A stretch of DNA of 64,000 nucleotides from Plutella xylostella (Eukaryota; Arthropoda; Insecta; Lepidoptera; Plutellidae). Below the pieces are notes generated by a model. The model was not told the DNA's origin and ran no database searches. It was given only the letters and a program-made list of their open reading frames with translations. The position numbers and the translations under genes are program-made. This document shows, one piece after another, positions 1 to 9,292 of this stretch. Numbering within the stretch: the first letter of the stretch is position 1; each line of letters opens with the position of its first letter. The stretch lies in contig NC_064010.1 of NCBI RefSeq assembly GCF_932276165.1, positions 5,921,001-5,985,000 on the forward strand, written 5' to 3'.

Positions 1-2077
1 AAGCAATTTCAGTGACTCCTTAGTCTTTTTACCAACCGACAAAGAGGAAATCAGCCAAATGATTGATTCACTACGGCCCGATTGTGCTATCGGTATAGAC
101 GGTATTTCAACAAAGCTCTTGAAATCCTGTAAAGGCTTAATCTTATCTGCACTCACGCATATATTCAACTTGTGTCTACATAATGGTGTATTTCCAGATT
201 CCTTTAAAAGAGCACTTGTACACCCAATCTTCAAGTCTGGGGAAAGAAACCGTGTCAACAACTATAGGCCTATTTCCATTCTACCAGCAGTCTCAAAAAT
301 TCTAGAGCGTTTAATCAACAAGCGACTTACCCACTACCTAGAAAGCAAAAATCTATTATCTAATGCTCAGTATGGATTTAGGTGTGGGAAGTCTACAACA
401 GATGCAGCTCATGATCTCATAGACCATATTATAGTTAACATGGACAAAGGCAAGAAGTGCTTAACTATCTTCCTAGATCTTGCTAAGGCCTTTGACACGG
501 TTTCCACCCCCATCCTTCTTAACAGGCTGGAAGAAATTGCGTGAGAGGTACCCAACTATCCTTTTTCCGTAGCTACCTTTCGGGCCGTACTCAATCCGTT
601 ATTATTGATGGTCACATTAGCTCGGACTCGCCCATTGAATACGGTGTGCCTCAGGGGAGTATTCTTGGCCCAACCCTCTTCTTGATTTTCATTAACAAAA
701 TGTGTAACCTTCATATAACCAATGGTAAAATAACCACTTTTGCTGATGACACTGCAATTACATTTACTGGGGACGACTGGGACCAAGTTCATTCGTATGC
801 GCAGCAGGGCCTCGGCGTCATCCTTAATTGGCTGATAACGAATAAGCTGACTCTCAATGCAGATAAGACTACATACATGCTGTTTTCTCCTCGGAGCTGC
901 TCTCTTCCACCAATGAGCAGATATTCAATAGTCGCACACAGTCAAGGCTGCGAAGTCGATGTATGTGATTGTCCTAAAATAAAAACTTGCGACCAGATGA
1001 GATACTTAGGTATAATTATCGACCGTAACCTTAGCTTTCTTCCATATATAAACGCTCTTGCTTCCCGAGTTCGTAAATTAATTTATATCTTTAAAAAGCT
1101 TCGTCACATCTCTGATCCACCTATCTTGAAATCAGTTTATTATGCTCTCTGCCAATCCATTTTAATGTACGGGATTACAATATGGGGCGGAAGCTATATC
1201 ACACATTTATTAATTTTAGAAAGGGCCCAACGCTCTATTCTCAAAGTAGCCACTTTTAAACCGTATCGCTTCCCTACTTATGCCCTGTATCAATATTGCC
1301 AAGTTTTAACTGTACGTCAGCTTTTTATCTTGTATTCAACTCTTCGCCAACACTCTATGACACCCTATAATGATATGATTGCACAAAAAAGAAACCACAT
1401 AATTGTACCCACTAAAAACTTTAAACTTACTCTATCTCGCAACTTTTTTTGCTATCTTGGCGCTTCTCTATATAACAGAGTACATAAATTACTAAACATT
1501 TATCATCTCCCTAAATTCATAGCTAAACTGACCATAAGTAAATGGCTACAACAGCTTAACTTTGCTGACACTGAAAGCTTTTTACACCCCGCTGTATAGT
1601 GCTCTAGCAACCTCTGCACGTTTGCCCCACGCACAGTATATTTTCTCTTTCATATATTCTATGAATATTTAATGGTGATTAAAAAATATGCATATTATAA
1701 GTCTTGTATTCAAAATTTAATATCCTACGAGTGGTTTTTTTTTTTTTTTTTTTTTTTTTGTCTCTTATTGTCTACAAATGATTTAAGTATTAGGTACACG
1801 AACGTTAACACTGACTGGGCTACAATCACCAGGGGCGTTCGCTAGTGTCTATAGCTCAGGATTTATCCTATTTTAGGCGCTAGCACTTTACTTGTATACT
1901 TTGATTAGCCAATCTATTGTATATTATCGTTGCAACAACCTTACATTGTTTCATTTTATAACTTTAGTTTATATCCAGCTCTGCATGTTAGTTATAAGTT
2001 ATTCTAAGTTTTGTGAAAATGTTTGTAATATGGCTATTGGAAAAAACAATAAACATTATTATTATTATTATTATTTC
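1..2077 (+). mobile_element. CR1/jockey-superfamily LINE, 5' cut by window edge
   Basis: The element is read from RT motifs at 2-1599, followed by a 3' UTR and a terminal (ATT)n microsatellite at about 2056-2076 just after an AATAAA-type signal. Microsatellite rather than poly(A) tails are usual in CR1/L2-like LINEs. A 25-base poly-T run lies inside the UTR at 1735-1759. No RNase H is seen after the RT, which fits the CR1/jockey group. The 5' part, including the endonuclease, lies before the window. Clade placement is by motif impression only. Confidence 0.75.
2..1599 (+). pseudogene. LINE ORF2 reverse transcriptase, frameshifted
   Basis: The frame is open from base 2 to a TGA at 542-544, then continues in another frame from 541 to 1599. 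The first part holds RT fingers and palm motifs (NNYRPISILPAVSKILERL, LDLAKAFDTV). The second holds YGVPQGSILGP and the catalytic FADDTAI box at about residue 63 of that frame. The break falls in the usually conserved stretch between the helix after AFDTV and the RGTQLSFFRSYL segment, so a small indel at about 540 inactivated the copy. The C-terminal 200 residues are the usual LINE tail without RNase H. It would prime reverse transcription of its own RNA if intact. Endonuclease and any ORF1 are outside the window. Confidence 0.8.
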
Positions 2078-2219
2078 TAAAACATTACCTCAAGTCTAAT
2101 TAATTTTCTATTTTAATTATATGTCATAGTAATATTATTTTCAAAATGTTAATTATAATACCTTTGTTATTGTTTAACTTACAATTAAGAAAAACAAATG
2201 ATTTGGCATGTAAAACAAA

Positions 2220-2728
2220 TCTTCATAATTTTGGTTCTTAATTTATCTGACTGTTGCCTTTTTCTACCTATACGAGTGATAAAAGTATATTTGATTTAAT
2301 TGTAAGTGTTTTAATAGACTTTTAATACCCAAAAATAGCAAAACCAAGGATTTAAAATAAATTCCCGTTTCCCGGGAATTCCCGGGAAATCTTGAAAAAA
2401 ATTCCCGTTTCCCGGGAACATAAAAAGGTCGGGAAAAACGAAACCCTAGTCATATGTGATAATAATATTATTTTCAAACTGCTTATTGTAAAACAAATAA
2501 TTATAATTTTGGTTGTTAATTTATCTGACTGTTCCTTTTTTCTACCTATACGAGTGATAAAAGTATATTTGATTAAATTGTAAGTGTTTTAATAGACTTT
2601 TAATACCCGAAAATAGCAAAACCAAGCATTTAAAATAAATTCCCGTTTCCCGGGAATTCCCGGGAAATCTTGAAAAAAAATCCCGTTTCCCGGGAACAGA
2701 AAAAGGTCGGGAAAAACGAAACCCTAAT
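2220..2728. repeat. Two tandem ~278-bp units with CCCGGGAATTCCCGGG cores
   Basis: The motif TTCCCGTTTCCCGGGAATTC occurs at about 2361 and again at about 2639, and the flanking ~200 bases (TTTATCTGACTGTT, TACCTATACGAGTGATAAAAG, AATAGCAAAACCAAG) repeat with few changes. Each unit ends with several short palindromic CCCGGGAA boxes and GGTCGGGAAAAACGAAACCCTA. Dense short palindromes of this kind resemble subterminal transposase-binding repeats of hAT elements, but I see no clear terminal inverted repeats. The block abuts the 5' leader of the BEL element. Confidence 0.7.
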
Positions 2729-2917
2729 CAAGACACAAGAAGTCACCTACCGAGGCCGCACGAGGACGGCCACACGCAGCGAGCGACAACAAGAGATAAG
2801 TACCTACCATCAGTTTTTTGAGCTAGGCAATTCTCTTCCCGCTAATTACGAATTCAAGATACCTACAGACCTACCTACCGTATATAATTTTTTCGATTGC
2901 TAATTTTCTAAATTAAA

Positions 2918-5900
2918 ATGGCAAATTCAGATAAATTAGTTCTAGAAAACTTAGAGTTAAAGGATTTAATTAAGAAGCGCGGCGTCATAAAGGGTAAATT
3001 AACCAGTTTTAAGAAGTATGTATCTGGTCTTACAGAAGAATTAAGTGCCGAACAATTATTAGAATTAGATCTTAGGATAACTAGAATGTCACTAGTATTT
3101 GAAGAATTCGAGATTGTACAAACTAGAATAGAAACATTGGCCACAGACGTAGACAACCAAATCTCAGAAAGGGAATTATTTGAAGACGGTTATTTTAAGA
3201 ACGTAGCTCTAGGTAAATCCATACAAAATGTAAATGGTTCCGACCATAACAACACGATCCTGAACCCGTCCAACAATGAAAGTTCTTCGCCGTTAACCGA
3301 GGGTAGTCAGTCGATTAAATTTCCAGAAATTTCATTGCCGTCGTTTAACGGTGATAAAACACATTGGGTCGAGTTCAGAGACAGCTTCGACGCTCTTATT
3401 AACCAATCGAACTTAAAGTCAATTCAAAAATTTAAGTACCTAAAGAGTTGTTTGACTGACAGCGCACTTGAAGTCGTTAGTTCCCTCGAATATTCCGAAG
3501 AAAGTTTTTTGATAGGTTGGCAATTATTATGCGAAAGGTACAACAACCCGAAATCATTAATCAATAATCATTTGAAAGAATTATTTAACATCGATTATGT
3601 CCCCACAACTGCCACAGCTTTAAGAAAATTATCCGATAACATTTCTAAAAATCTTAGAATAATAAGATCACTGAATATTCCAACCGATAACTGGGATATG
3701 TTAGTGATATTTTTTCTAAACCAAAAACTCGATAAAAAATTGCAAAGTAAATGGGACAAAGTAGCCAACCGGACCTCTAGAATTGACTCTGGTGAATTGC
3801 CTACATTACAGGATTTCCGGACCTTTCTGAAGGACCAAGCGGACCATCTGGAGTCGCTGGACCCTGGCAAGCCTCATGGACCCAGTGACGCCCAAATTAT
3901 ACCCGCGAGGAAGGCCTTCGTAACTACGTCTTCCCACACCGGCACCGCAAGTCCCACGAGTTCAAGGGTAATACCTAAACCTTATACTAGCAATAATCAG
4001 TGTCCAAGTTGTAAGGAGGGGCATTATATTAACCAATGCCCAAGATTTCTAGCCCTAAACGAGGTCTCACGCATTCGAGTCGTGAGAAAATTAGGGCTAT
4101 GTTACAATTGCCTGAGTACGAGACATACACTGCCGACCTGCAGAGCTACCACTTGCAAAATATGTAAAGGTAAGCATCATACGCTTTTACATGTCCAATC
4201 ATCCAACATTACTCATTCAAACACACACACAAACACACATTCAAACACACAACTTCAGCCAAATACATACTCGCAACCGAGCGCACAAACACAACCAACT
4301 ACCCTGTATACCTACGAGTCCAAACCAACTGGATGCGTAGGTACAAACGAATCAAAGTCGATAAATTTGCATACCAATCAAGTAGTCAACACTACGTTAT
4401 GTCAAACCGATGACAATCTATTACCGAACAAAACAGTGATGTTGTCGACAGCACAAATCAATGTTTTCGATAAAAATAACCAATTACACACATTCCGAGC
4501 ACTATTAGACTCAGGCTCACAATCAAACTTCATAACGAAACAAGCATACGACAAACTTAACCTACCTACACAACACATAAACATGGAGGTGTTAGGCTTT
4601 AACGAAAATAGCACGATAATCGAAAAAAGGTGTAAAATTACATTCGAGTCGAAAGATAACCAATTTACTGGTGAGTTGTCTTGTCTAATTGTACCTACCA
4701 TCTGTAAGTTACCGTCACAGATCAATGCCACGTCTTTAAAAATCCCACCACGATTCAACTTAGCCGATGACTTCTATCACGAACCAGGTGAAGTCGATAT
4801 GATAATAGGTGCAGAGTTATTTTTCGAGCTTCTCTGCATAGGACGACACCGCCTGGGAGATGGACAACCGACCCTGCAAAAAACTCGACTCGGCTGGGTG
4901 GTCACGGGTTCGATTCCCGGCACCAGCCCGCCGCCACAGTCAGTAAGGTGTAATTTCGTGTCGAATACACAAATGAAATCGCTATTTGATACAAATGAGT
5001 TCGATTCAAGAAACTTACCCAATGATGAGACTATACAGTGTGAGAAAATATTCAATGACCACACACGCACGTCTGAGGGTAATTTTGTGGTAGATTTACC
5101 GTTAAGGTTGCCTATCTCTTCCCTCGGTCAGTCTCGTCCCGCGGTCTATAAAAGATTTATTACATTAGAGTCGAAATTTCAGAAAAACCCCGAATTTAAA
5201 GAAAGATATGTCGATTGTATGAGGGATTTGCAAGAAAAGGGCCTTATGATAAAAAATGATGATTTCACTCAACCATGTAATTACCTACCGCAACACGCGG
5301 TAATTAATAGCGAAAAGGTTACGACACCACTTAGGGTCGTATTTGATGCCTCCCATAAAACTAGTTCAGGGATGTCATTAAACGATATTCAATTCAAAGG
5401 TACAATCAGTCAGGACAAAATAACGAACATTTTGTTAAGATTTCGAAAACACAAATACATCGTTATCGCAGATGTAGCTCAAATGTACAAAAATATATAT
5501 GTTCGAGAAGACCAACGTCACCTACAATGCATTCTATGGCGTGAAACACAAACTGACCCACTACTCACCTACAAATTAACGAGTCTCAGTTTTGGTCTGA
5601 AATGTGCACCCTATATAGCGACGCGGTGCCTGACGCAACTAGCGAACGAAAACAAAGGTGAGTACCCGTTAGCATCCGCCGCGATACAGCATGATTTTTT
5701 GATGGACGACTACGTTCACGGCGACGACGACGAGCGCAGGCTAGCAGAGACCTCAGTACAGGTCGACCGTATCCTGAGCACAGCTAATTTCAAATTAAGA
5801 AAATGGAAATCCAATTCGAAAACCATCTTAAACGAGGTAAGTCACAGTACCACACATGACACATACATAACCACCCCGATAGGTCAAGATAATAATAACA

Positions 5901-8272
5901 CACACAAAGTATTGGGTATTGTATGGGATAATAATGAGGATCGATTAAGTTACAGATTAAAGCGGGAACCAATGTCAAAATCAATAACAAAACGTTACGT
6001 TTTATCTATAGCCTCGTCGATATACGACCCGTTAGGTATGTTAGGACCAGTAATTATCATTGCGAAATGTTTCATACATAAACTTTTCAAATTAAAGTTT
6101 AATTGGGATGAAAAACTACCGATTCAATTAATTAATGAATGGGAAACATTCTATAACAGTTTGTTTACGTTAGACACACTATCTATTCCAAGGCGAGTCG
6201 TTATCAATGATTACATAACCATAGAAATGCACGGATTCTCAGACGCGTCCTTGACCGCTTATGGGGCCGTTATATACATACGATCTATAGATAAACAGGG
6301 CAGGATTATGGTTCGATTATTGCGCGCGAAATCGAGAGTTGCGCGTGAGGAAACTATTCCACGATTAGAGCTGCGAGCTGCCTGGCTGTTAGCCGCATTG
6401 TCTGACGACGTAAACAATGCGCTTAAATTTAAATGGACGAAACAATACTTCTGGTCAGATTCAAATGTAGTATTAGCATGGATAAAATCACCACTACAAA
6501 AATTAAACACATTCGTAAAAAATAAAGTAAATGACATACAAAAAATTACAAACATCGATGATTGGCGTTGGGTCTCTTCTGGTAACAACTCAGCGGATTT
6601 GTTATCTAGGGGTCTAGCTGCTGAAAGGTTAGGTAGTAGTTCATTATGGTGGCAGGGGCCCTCCTGGCTTTCCGAGCCCATCGAGAAGTGGCCTACATTT
6701 CAACTACCCAAAACGGAAATAACGTTACCCGAAACTGAACAAGAAACATATTGTAATATAAGTACAAACAAGTCAAGCGAGTTAATTACAAACTTAATAA
6801 AAAAATATTCTAACTTAAATAAACTCAATCGAGTATTTGTTTACATGCGAAGATTCATTCACAACTCTAGACATCCGAACAATAGAATAGTCGGGGTCTT
6901 ATCAGTAGATGAAATGCGACATGCGTTGCTCGAATTAATTAGATTTGCACAAACAGAATCGTTCCAAATGGAGTACAAGTTACTAAAAAATAGTAAACAA
7001 CTACCACAAACATCAAACATATTGTGTTTGAAACCATTTATGGAAAATGGGATTATTCGAGTAGGGGGACGCCTGGAACAGTCCTCATACAATTACGATA
7101 AAAAACACCCAATACTTCTACATCACTCACACACACTAACAATTCTTATAATGCGTGGAGAACACATAAGATTAATGCATGCAGGGCCACAGTTATTACT
7201 TTCATCTGTCCGCGAGAGATATTGGCCGACACACGGTAAGATCGTCGCTAATAAGGTTGTACGAGAATGTATAACGTGCTTCAGGAACAGTCCGAAGATC
7301 TACTCACCGATAATGGGTAATTTACCAAGGTCAAGAGTAACTCCAGCACCGCCCTTCCTCACAACTGGCATTGATTATGCAGGACCCTTTGCGGTGAGGG
7401 ACAAAAGGGGGCGTGGTTACAGGTCATACAAATGTTACATAGCAATTTTTATTTGTTTTTCGACAAAGGCAATTCACTTAGAGTTAGTTTCAGGTCTAGA
7501 AACTCAGCTCTTCCTGTCTGCGCTGCGAAGGTTTACGTCCAGGCGAGGTATACCAAAAACAATAGTGAGTGATAATTCCACTACCTTTCATGGGGCCAAT
7601 AACGAATTATGTGCAATTTATAAATTTATCGACGAATGTTCGAGCGAAATAATAGCTTCTTGTGCAAATGAGGGAATAAATTGGAAATTTATACCTGTCT
7701 ACACTCCACACATGGGGGGTTTGTACGAGGCGGCCGTTAAAAGCTGTAAATTTCATCTTAAACGAGTTCTAGGCCAAGCCCTATTAACCTACGAAGAATT
7801 TAGTACTATACTTACCCAGGTGGAAGGTATCTTGAACTCTCGTCCGCTCTGCCCTTTACCAAATTCTGATACAGACGAGATATCAGTTTTAACGCCAGCT
7901 CATTTCCTGATTGGTAGGACACTTATCTCATTGCCCGACTACGAATATGAAAATGTACCTACAAACCGCTTATCTCACTACCAACAGCTGCAGCAGATCC
8001 AATGCGACTTCTGGAGAAGATGGTCAAGAGACTACATAGGACTGCTTCAAGAACGCACGAAATGGAGAAGCTGCAAGGGTGCCGGACTCGACGTGGGTAC
8101 CATTGTGCTGATCAAAGATGACCGACTGCCGCCCTGCCAGTGGAGGCTGGGACGCATCGTCGGCTGCTGCCCGGGTCGCGACGGCATCACGCGGGTCGCA
8201 GAGATGCGCACGGCGCGTGGAATAATCAAGAGAGCATTCAACAATATCTGTCCATTACCGATTACATGTTAA
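2918..8272 (+). CDS. BEL/Pao Gag-Pol polyprotein
   Basis: This single uninterrupted 1784-residue frame has the full domain order of BEL/Pao elements. Residues ~130-290 carry a DUF1759-type Gag domain (FPEISLPSFNGDKTHWVEF). Cysteine/histidine knuckles lie at ~360-430 (CPSCKEGHYINQC, CYNCLSTRHTLPTC, CKICKGKHH). An aspartic protease with LLDSGSQSNFI is at ~527. The Pao RT runs from ~800 with the active-site FLMDDYVHG at ~926, and RNase H starts at ~1105 (GFSDASLTAYGAV). The integrase zinc region is at ~1430, the integrase core at ~1484-1630 (GIDYAGPF, SDNSTTFHG), and a DUF5641-type tail follows ~1690. All catalytic boxes look intact. The length is normal for the family. Only the missing 5' LTR suggests that it cannot move by itself. 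Confidence 0.93.
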   Translation: MANSDKLVLENLELKDLIKKRGVIKGKLTSFKKYVSGLTEELSAEQLLELDLRITRMSLVFEEFEIVQTRIETLATDVDNQISERELFEDGYFKNVALGKSIQNVNGSDHNNTILNPSNNESSSPLTEGSQSIKFPEISLPSFNGDKTHWVEFRDSFDALINQSNLKSIQKFKYLKSCLTDSALEVVSSLEYSEESFLIGWQLLCERYNNPKSLINNHLKELFNIDYVPTTATALRKLSDNISKNLRIIRSLNIPTDNWDMLVIFFLNQKLDKKLQSKWDKVANRTSRIDSGELPTLQDFRTFLKDQADHLESLDPGKPHGPSDAQIIPARKAFVTTSSHTGTASPTSSRVIPKPYTSNNQCPSCKEGHYINQCPRFLALNEVSRIRVVRKLGLCYNCLSTRHTLPTCRATTCKICKGKHHTLLHVQSSNITHSNTHTNTHSNTQLQPNTYSQPSAQTQPTTLYTYESKPTGCVGTNESKSINLHTNQVVNTTLCQTDDNLLPNKTVMLSTAQINVFDKNNQLHTFRALLDSGSQSNFITKQAYDKLNLPTQHINMEVLGFNENSTIIEKRCKITFESKDNQFTGELSCLIVPTICKLPSQINATSLKIPPRFNLADDFYHEPGEVDMIIGAELFFELLCIGRHRLGDGQPTLQKTRLGWVVTGSIPGTSPPPQSVRCNFVSNTQMKSLFDTNEFDSRNLPNDETIQCEKIFNDHTRTSEGNFVVDLPLRLPISSLGQSRPAVYKRFITLESKFQKNPEFKERYVDCMRDLQEKGLMIKNDDFTQPCNYLPQHAVINSEKVTTPLRVVFDASHKTSSGMSLNDIQFKGTISQDKITNILLRFRKHKYIVIADVAQMYKNIYVREDQRHLQCILWRETQTDPLLTYKLTSLSFGLKCAPYIATRCLTQLANENKGEYPLASAAIQHDFLMDDYVHGDDDERRLAETSVQVDRILSTANFKLRKWKSNSKTILNEVSHSTTHDTYITTPIGQDNNNTHKVLGIVWDNNEDRLSYRLKREPMSKSITKRYVLSIASSIYDPLGMLGPVIIIAKCFIHKLFKLKFNWDEKLPIQLINEWETFYNSLFTLDTLSIPRRVVINDYITIEMHGFSDASLTAYGAVIYIRSIDKQGRIMVRLLRAKSRVAREETIPRLELRAAWLLAALSDDVNNALKFKWTKQYFWSDSNVVLAWIKSPLQKLNTFVKNKVNDIQKITNIDDWRWVSSGNNSADLLSRGLAAERLGSSSLWWQGPSWLSEPIEKWPTFQLPKTEITLPETEQETYCNISTNKSSELITNLIKKYSNLNKLNRVFVYMRRFIHNSRHPNNRIVGVLSVDEMRHALLELIRFAQTESFQMEYKLLKNSKQLPQTSNILCLKPFMENGIIRVGGRLEQSSYNYDKKHPILLHHSHTLTILIMRGEHIRLMHAGPQLLLSSVRERYWPTHGKIVANKVVRECITCFRNSPKIYSPIMGNLPRSRVTPAPPFLTTGIDYAGPFAVRDKRGRGYRSYKCYIAIFICFSTKAIHLELVSGLETQLFLSALRRFTSRRGIPKTIVSDNSTTFHGANNELCAIYKFIDECSSEIIASCANEGINWKFIPVYTPHMGGLYEAAVKSCKFHLKRVLGQALLTYEEFSTILTQVEGILNSRPLCPLPNSDTDEISVLTPAHFLIGRTLISLPDYEYENVPTNRLSHYQQLQQIQCDFWRRWSRDYIGLLQERTKWRSCKGAGLDVGTIVLIKDDRLPPCQWRLGRIVGCCPGRDGITRVAEMRTARGIIKRAFNNICPLPITC

Positions 8273-8680
8273 AATGCCTTTTATTGTAACAATCAAATAA
8301 CTTATAACTAGTTAAATCTCATTTAATACCCGTATAGTTCAGTTTTAACAATTTTGGTCTATTAGTTACCGATAATATGATAGGTTGTGGAATATTTTAG
8401 CTTACACATTAAATAAAGGTTAGGCTTCAATATTGTAAATAGTTCGTAGTCGTTAGGATTTAGATTCGAAATTTAAATATTAAAAATACAAATAAGTAAC
8501 TACTTAATTAAATCTGTTATATTAGTACCATCTAACTATTGAATTAAACGTGCTAATAACATGAGTTTCATTTCCTTAGATAGGTAGGTAATAACAGATA
8601 AATAAATAATTATTTGGGCATAAGCGCCATTCGAAACCAAATACCTAACTAGTTTCTAATTAGAATCTTGGGGCGCAGCA
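8273..8680 (+). other. BEL 3' untranslated region
   Basis: This 408-base AT-rich stretch lies between the Gag-Pol stop and the proposed LTR. I see no open frame or recognisable element in it. Confidence 0.4.
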
Positions 8681-8993
8681 TGTTAACTGTGTTAACAATA
8701 TATTAGCGCCATCTATAAATTAGAAGGTTTAACTACTTAGTTTCCTATGTAAACACAGCGTTATCTCGCAGGCTACTTGCATAGATCGATTATTAAGCAT
8801 TACTACACTATTAAGTTCTTATACATCCTGCTAGATGGCGCAGTGTCGGGGGTGGTGGTAGCATATAAGCCGCTACAGGCGGAGTCTCGCTCTCTTTCCA
8901 CGGGACCTCGCTGTACAAGCAACAATAAACTAGTATCCAGTATTACCAACACGCGGTTTCCTTCACATCCACGAGTCATCCCCTTCACACTCA
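8681..8993 (+). repeat. Candidate 3' LTR of the BEL element
   Basis: The proposed LTR begins TGTTAACTGTGTTAACA after a G-rich tract and ends near CACACTCA. It contains a TATA-like box (GCATATAAGC, about 8861) and an AATAAA signal (about 8925) in the order expected for U3-R-U5. Because no second copy exists in the window, both edges are inferred from sequence style rather than measured by comparison. Confidence 0.5.
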
Positions 8994-9105
8994 GTTAGCG
9001 ATTTTCGAGTAGGGGTAGGTAGTAGTAGTTCAGGAAAGTCTCAGAACTGGCAAAAAGTAGGTTCAGCAATGCATCTTCTATCCTGCAAGGCAATGGAACA
9101 CTCAC

Positions 9106-9292
9106 CAATGCTCCTCCTATAGTGCCCGAGCTGCAGCGTCTCCAGCGCCCGGCCGTCCACGGTCACACTGCCCGAGGCCGGCTCGTACAGGCGCAGCAGC
9201 AGCTGCAGCAGCGTGGACTTGCCGCAGCCGGAGCCGCCCACCAGCGCCACGGTGGAGCCCGCCGGCACCGAGAGGGACAGGCCGCGGAGCAC
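9106..9292 (-). CDS. ABC transporter exon 10 (Walker A of NBD1)
   Basis: The exon encodes VLRGLSLSVPAGSTVALVGG, the Walker A GGSGCGKST, then LLRLYEPASGSVTVDGRALE, and ends at HYRRSI plus one base before GTGAGT. The next conserved element (Q-loop) is not found between here and the window start, so the following intron must contain the BEL element and probably the LINE at 1-2077. Confidence 0.88.

Larger units (their letters stand above)
2730..8993 (+). mobile_element. BEL/Pao LTR retrotransposon lacking a recognisable 5' LTR
   Basis: A leader (about 2730-2917) is followed by one intact Gag-Pol frame (2918-8272), a 3' UTR and a candidate 3' LTR from 8681. A G-rich purine-containing tract, TTGGGGCGCAGCA, lies directly before the proposed LTR start TGTTAACTG. 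No copy of the 8681-8993 sequence is found upstream of 2918; the tandem repeat block occupies that place. The element lies in an intron of the minus-strand ABC transporter gene, downstream of its exon 10. Confidence 0.8.
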
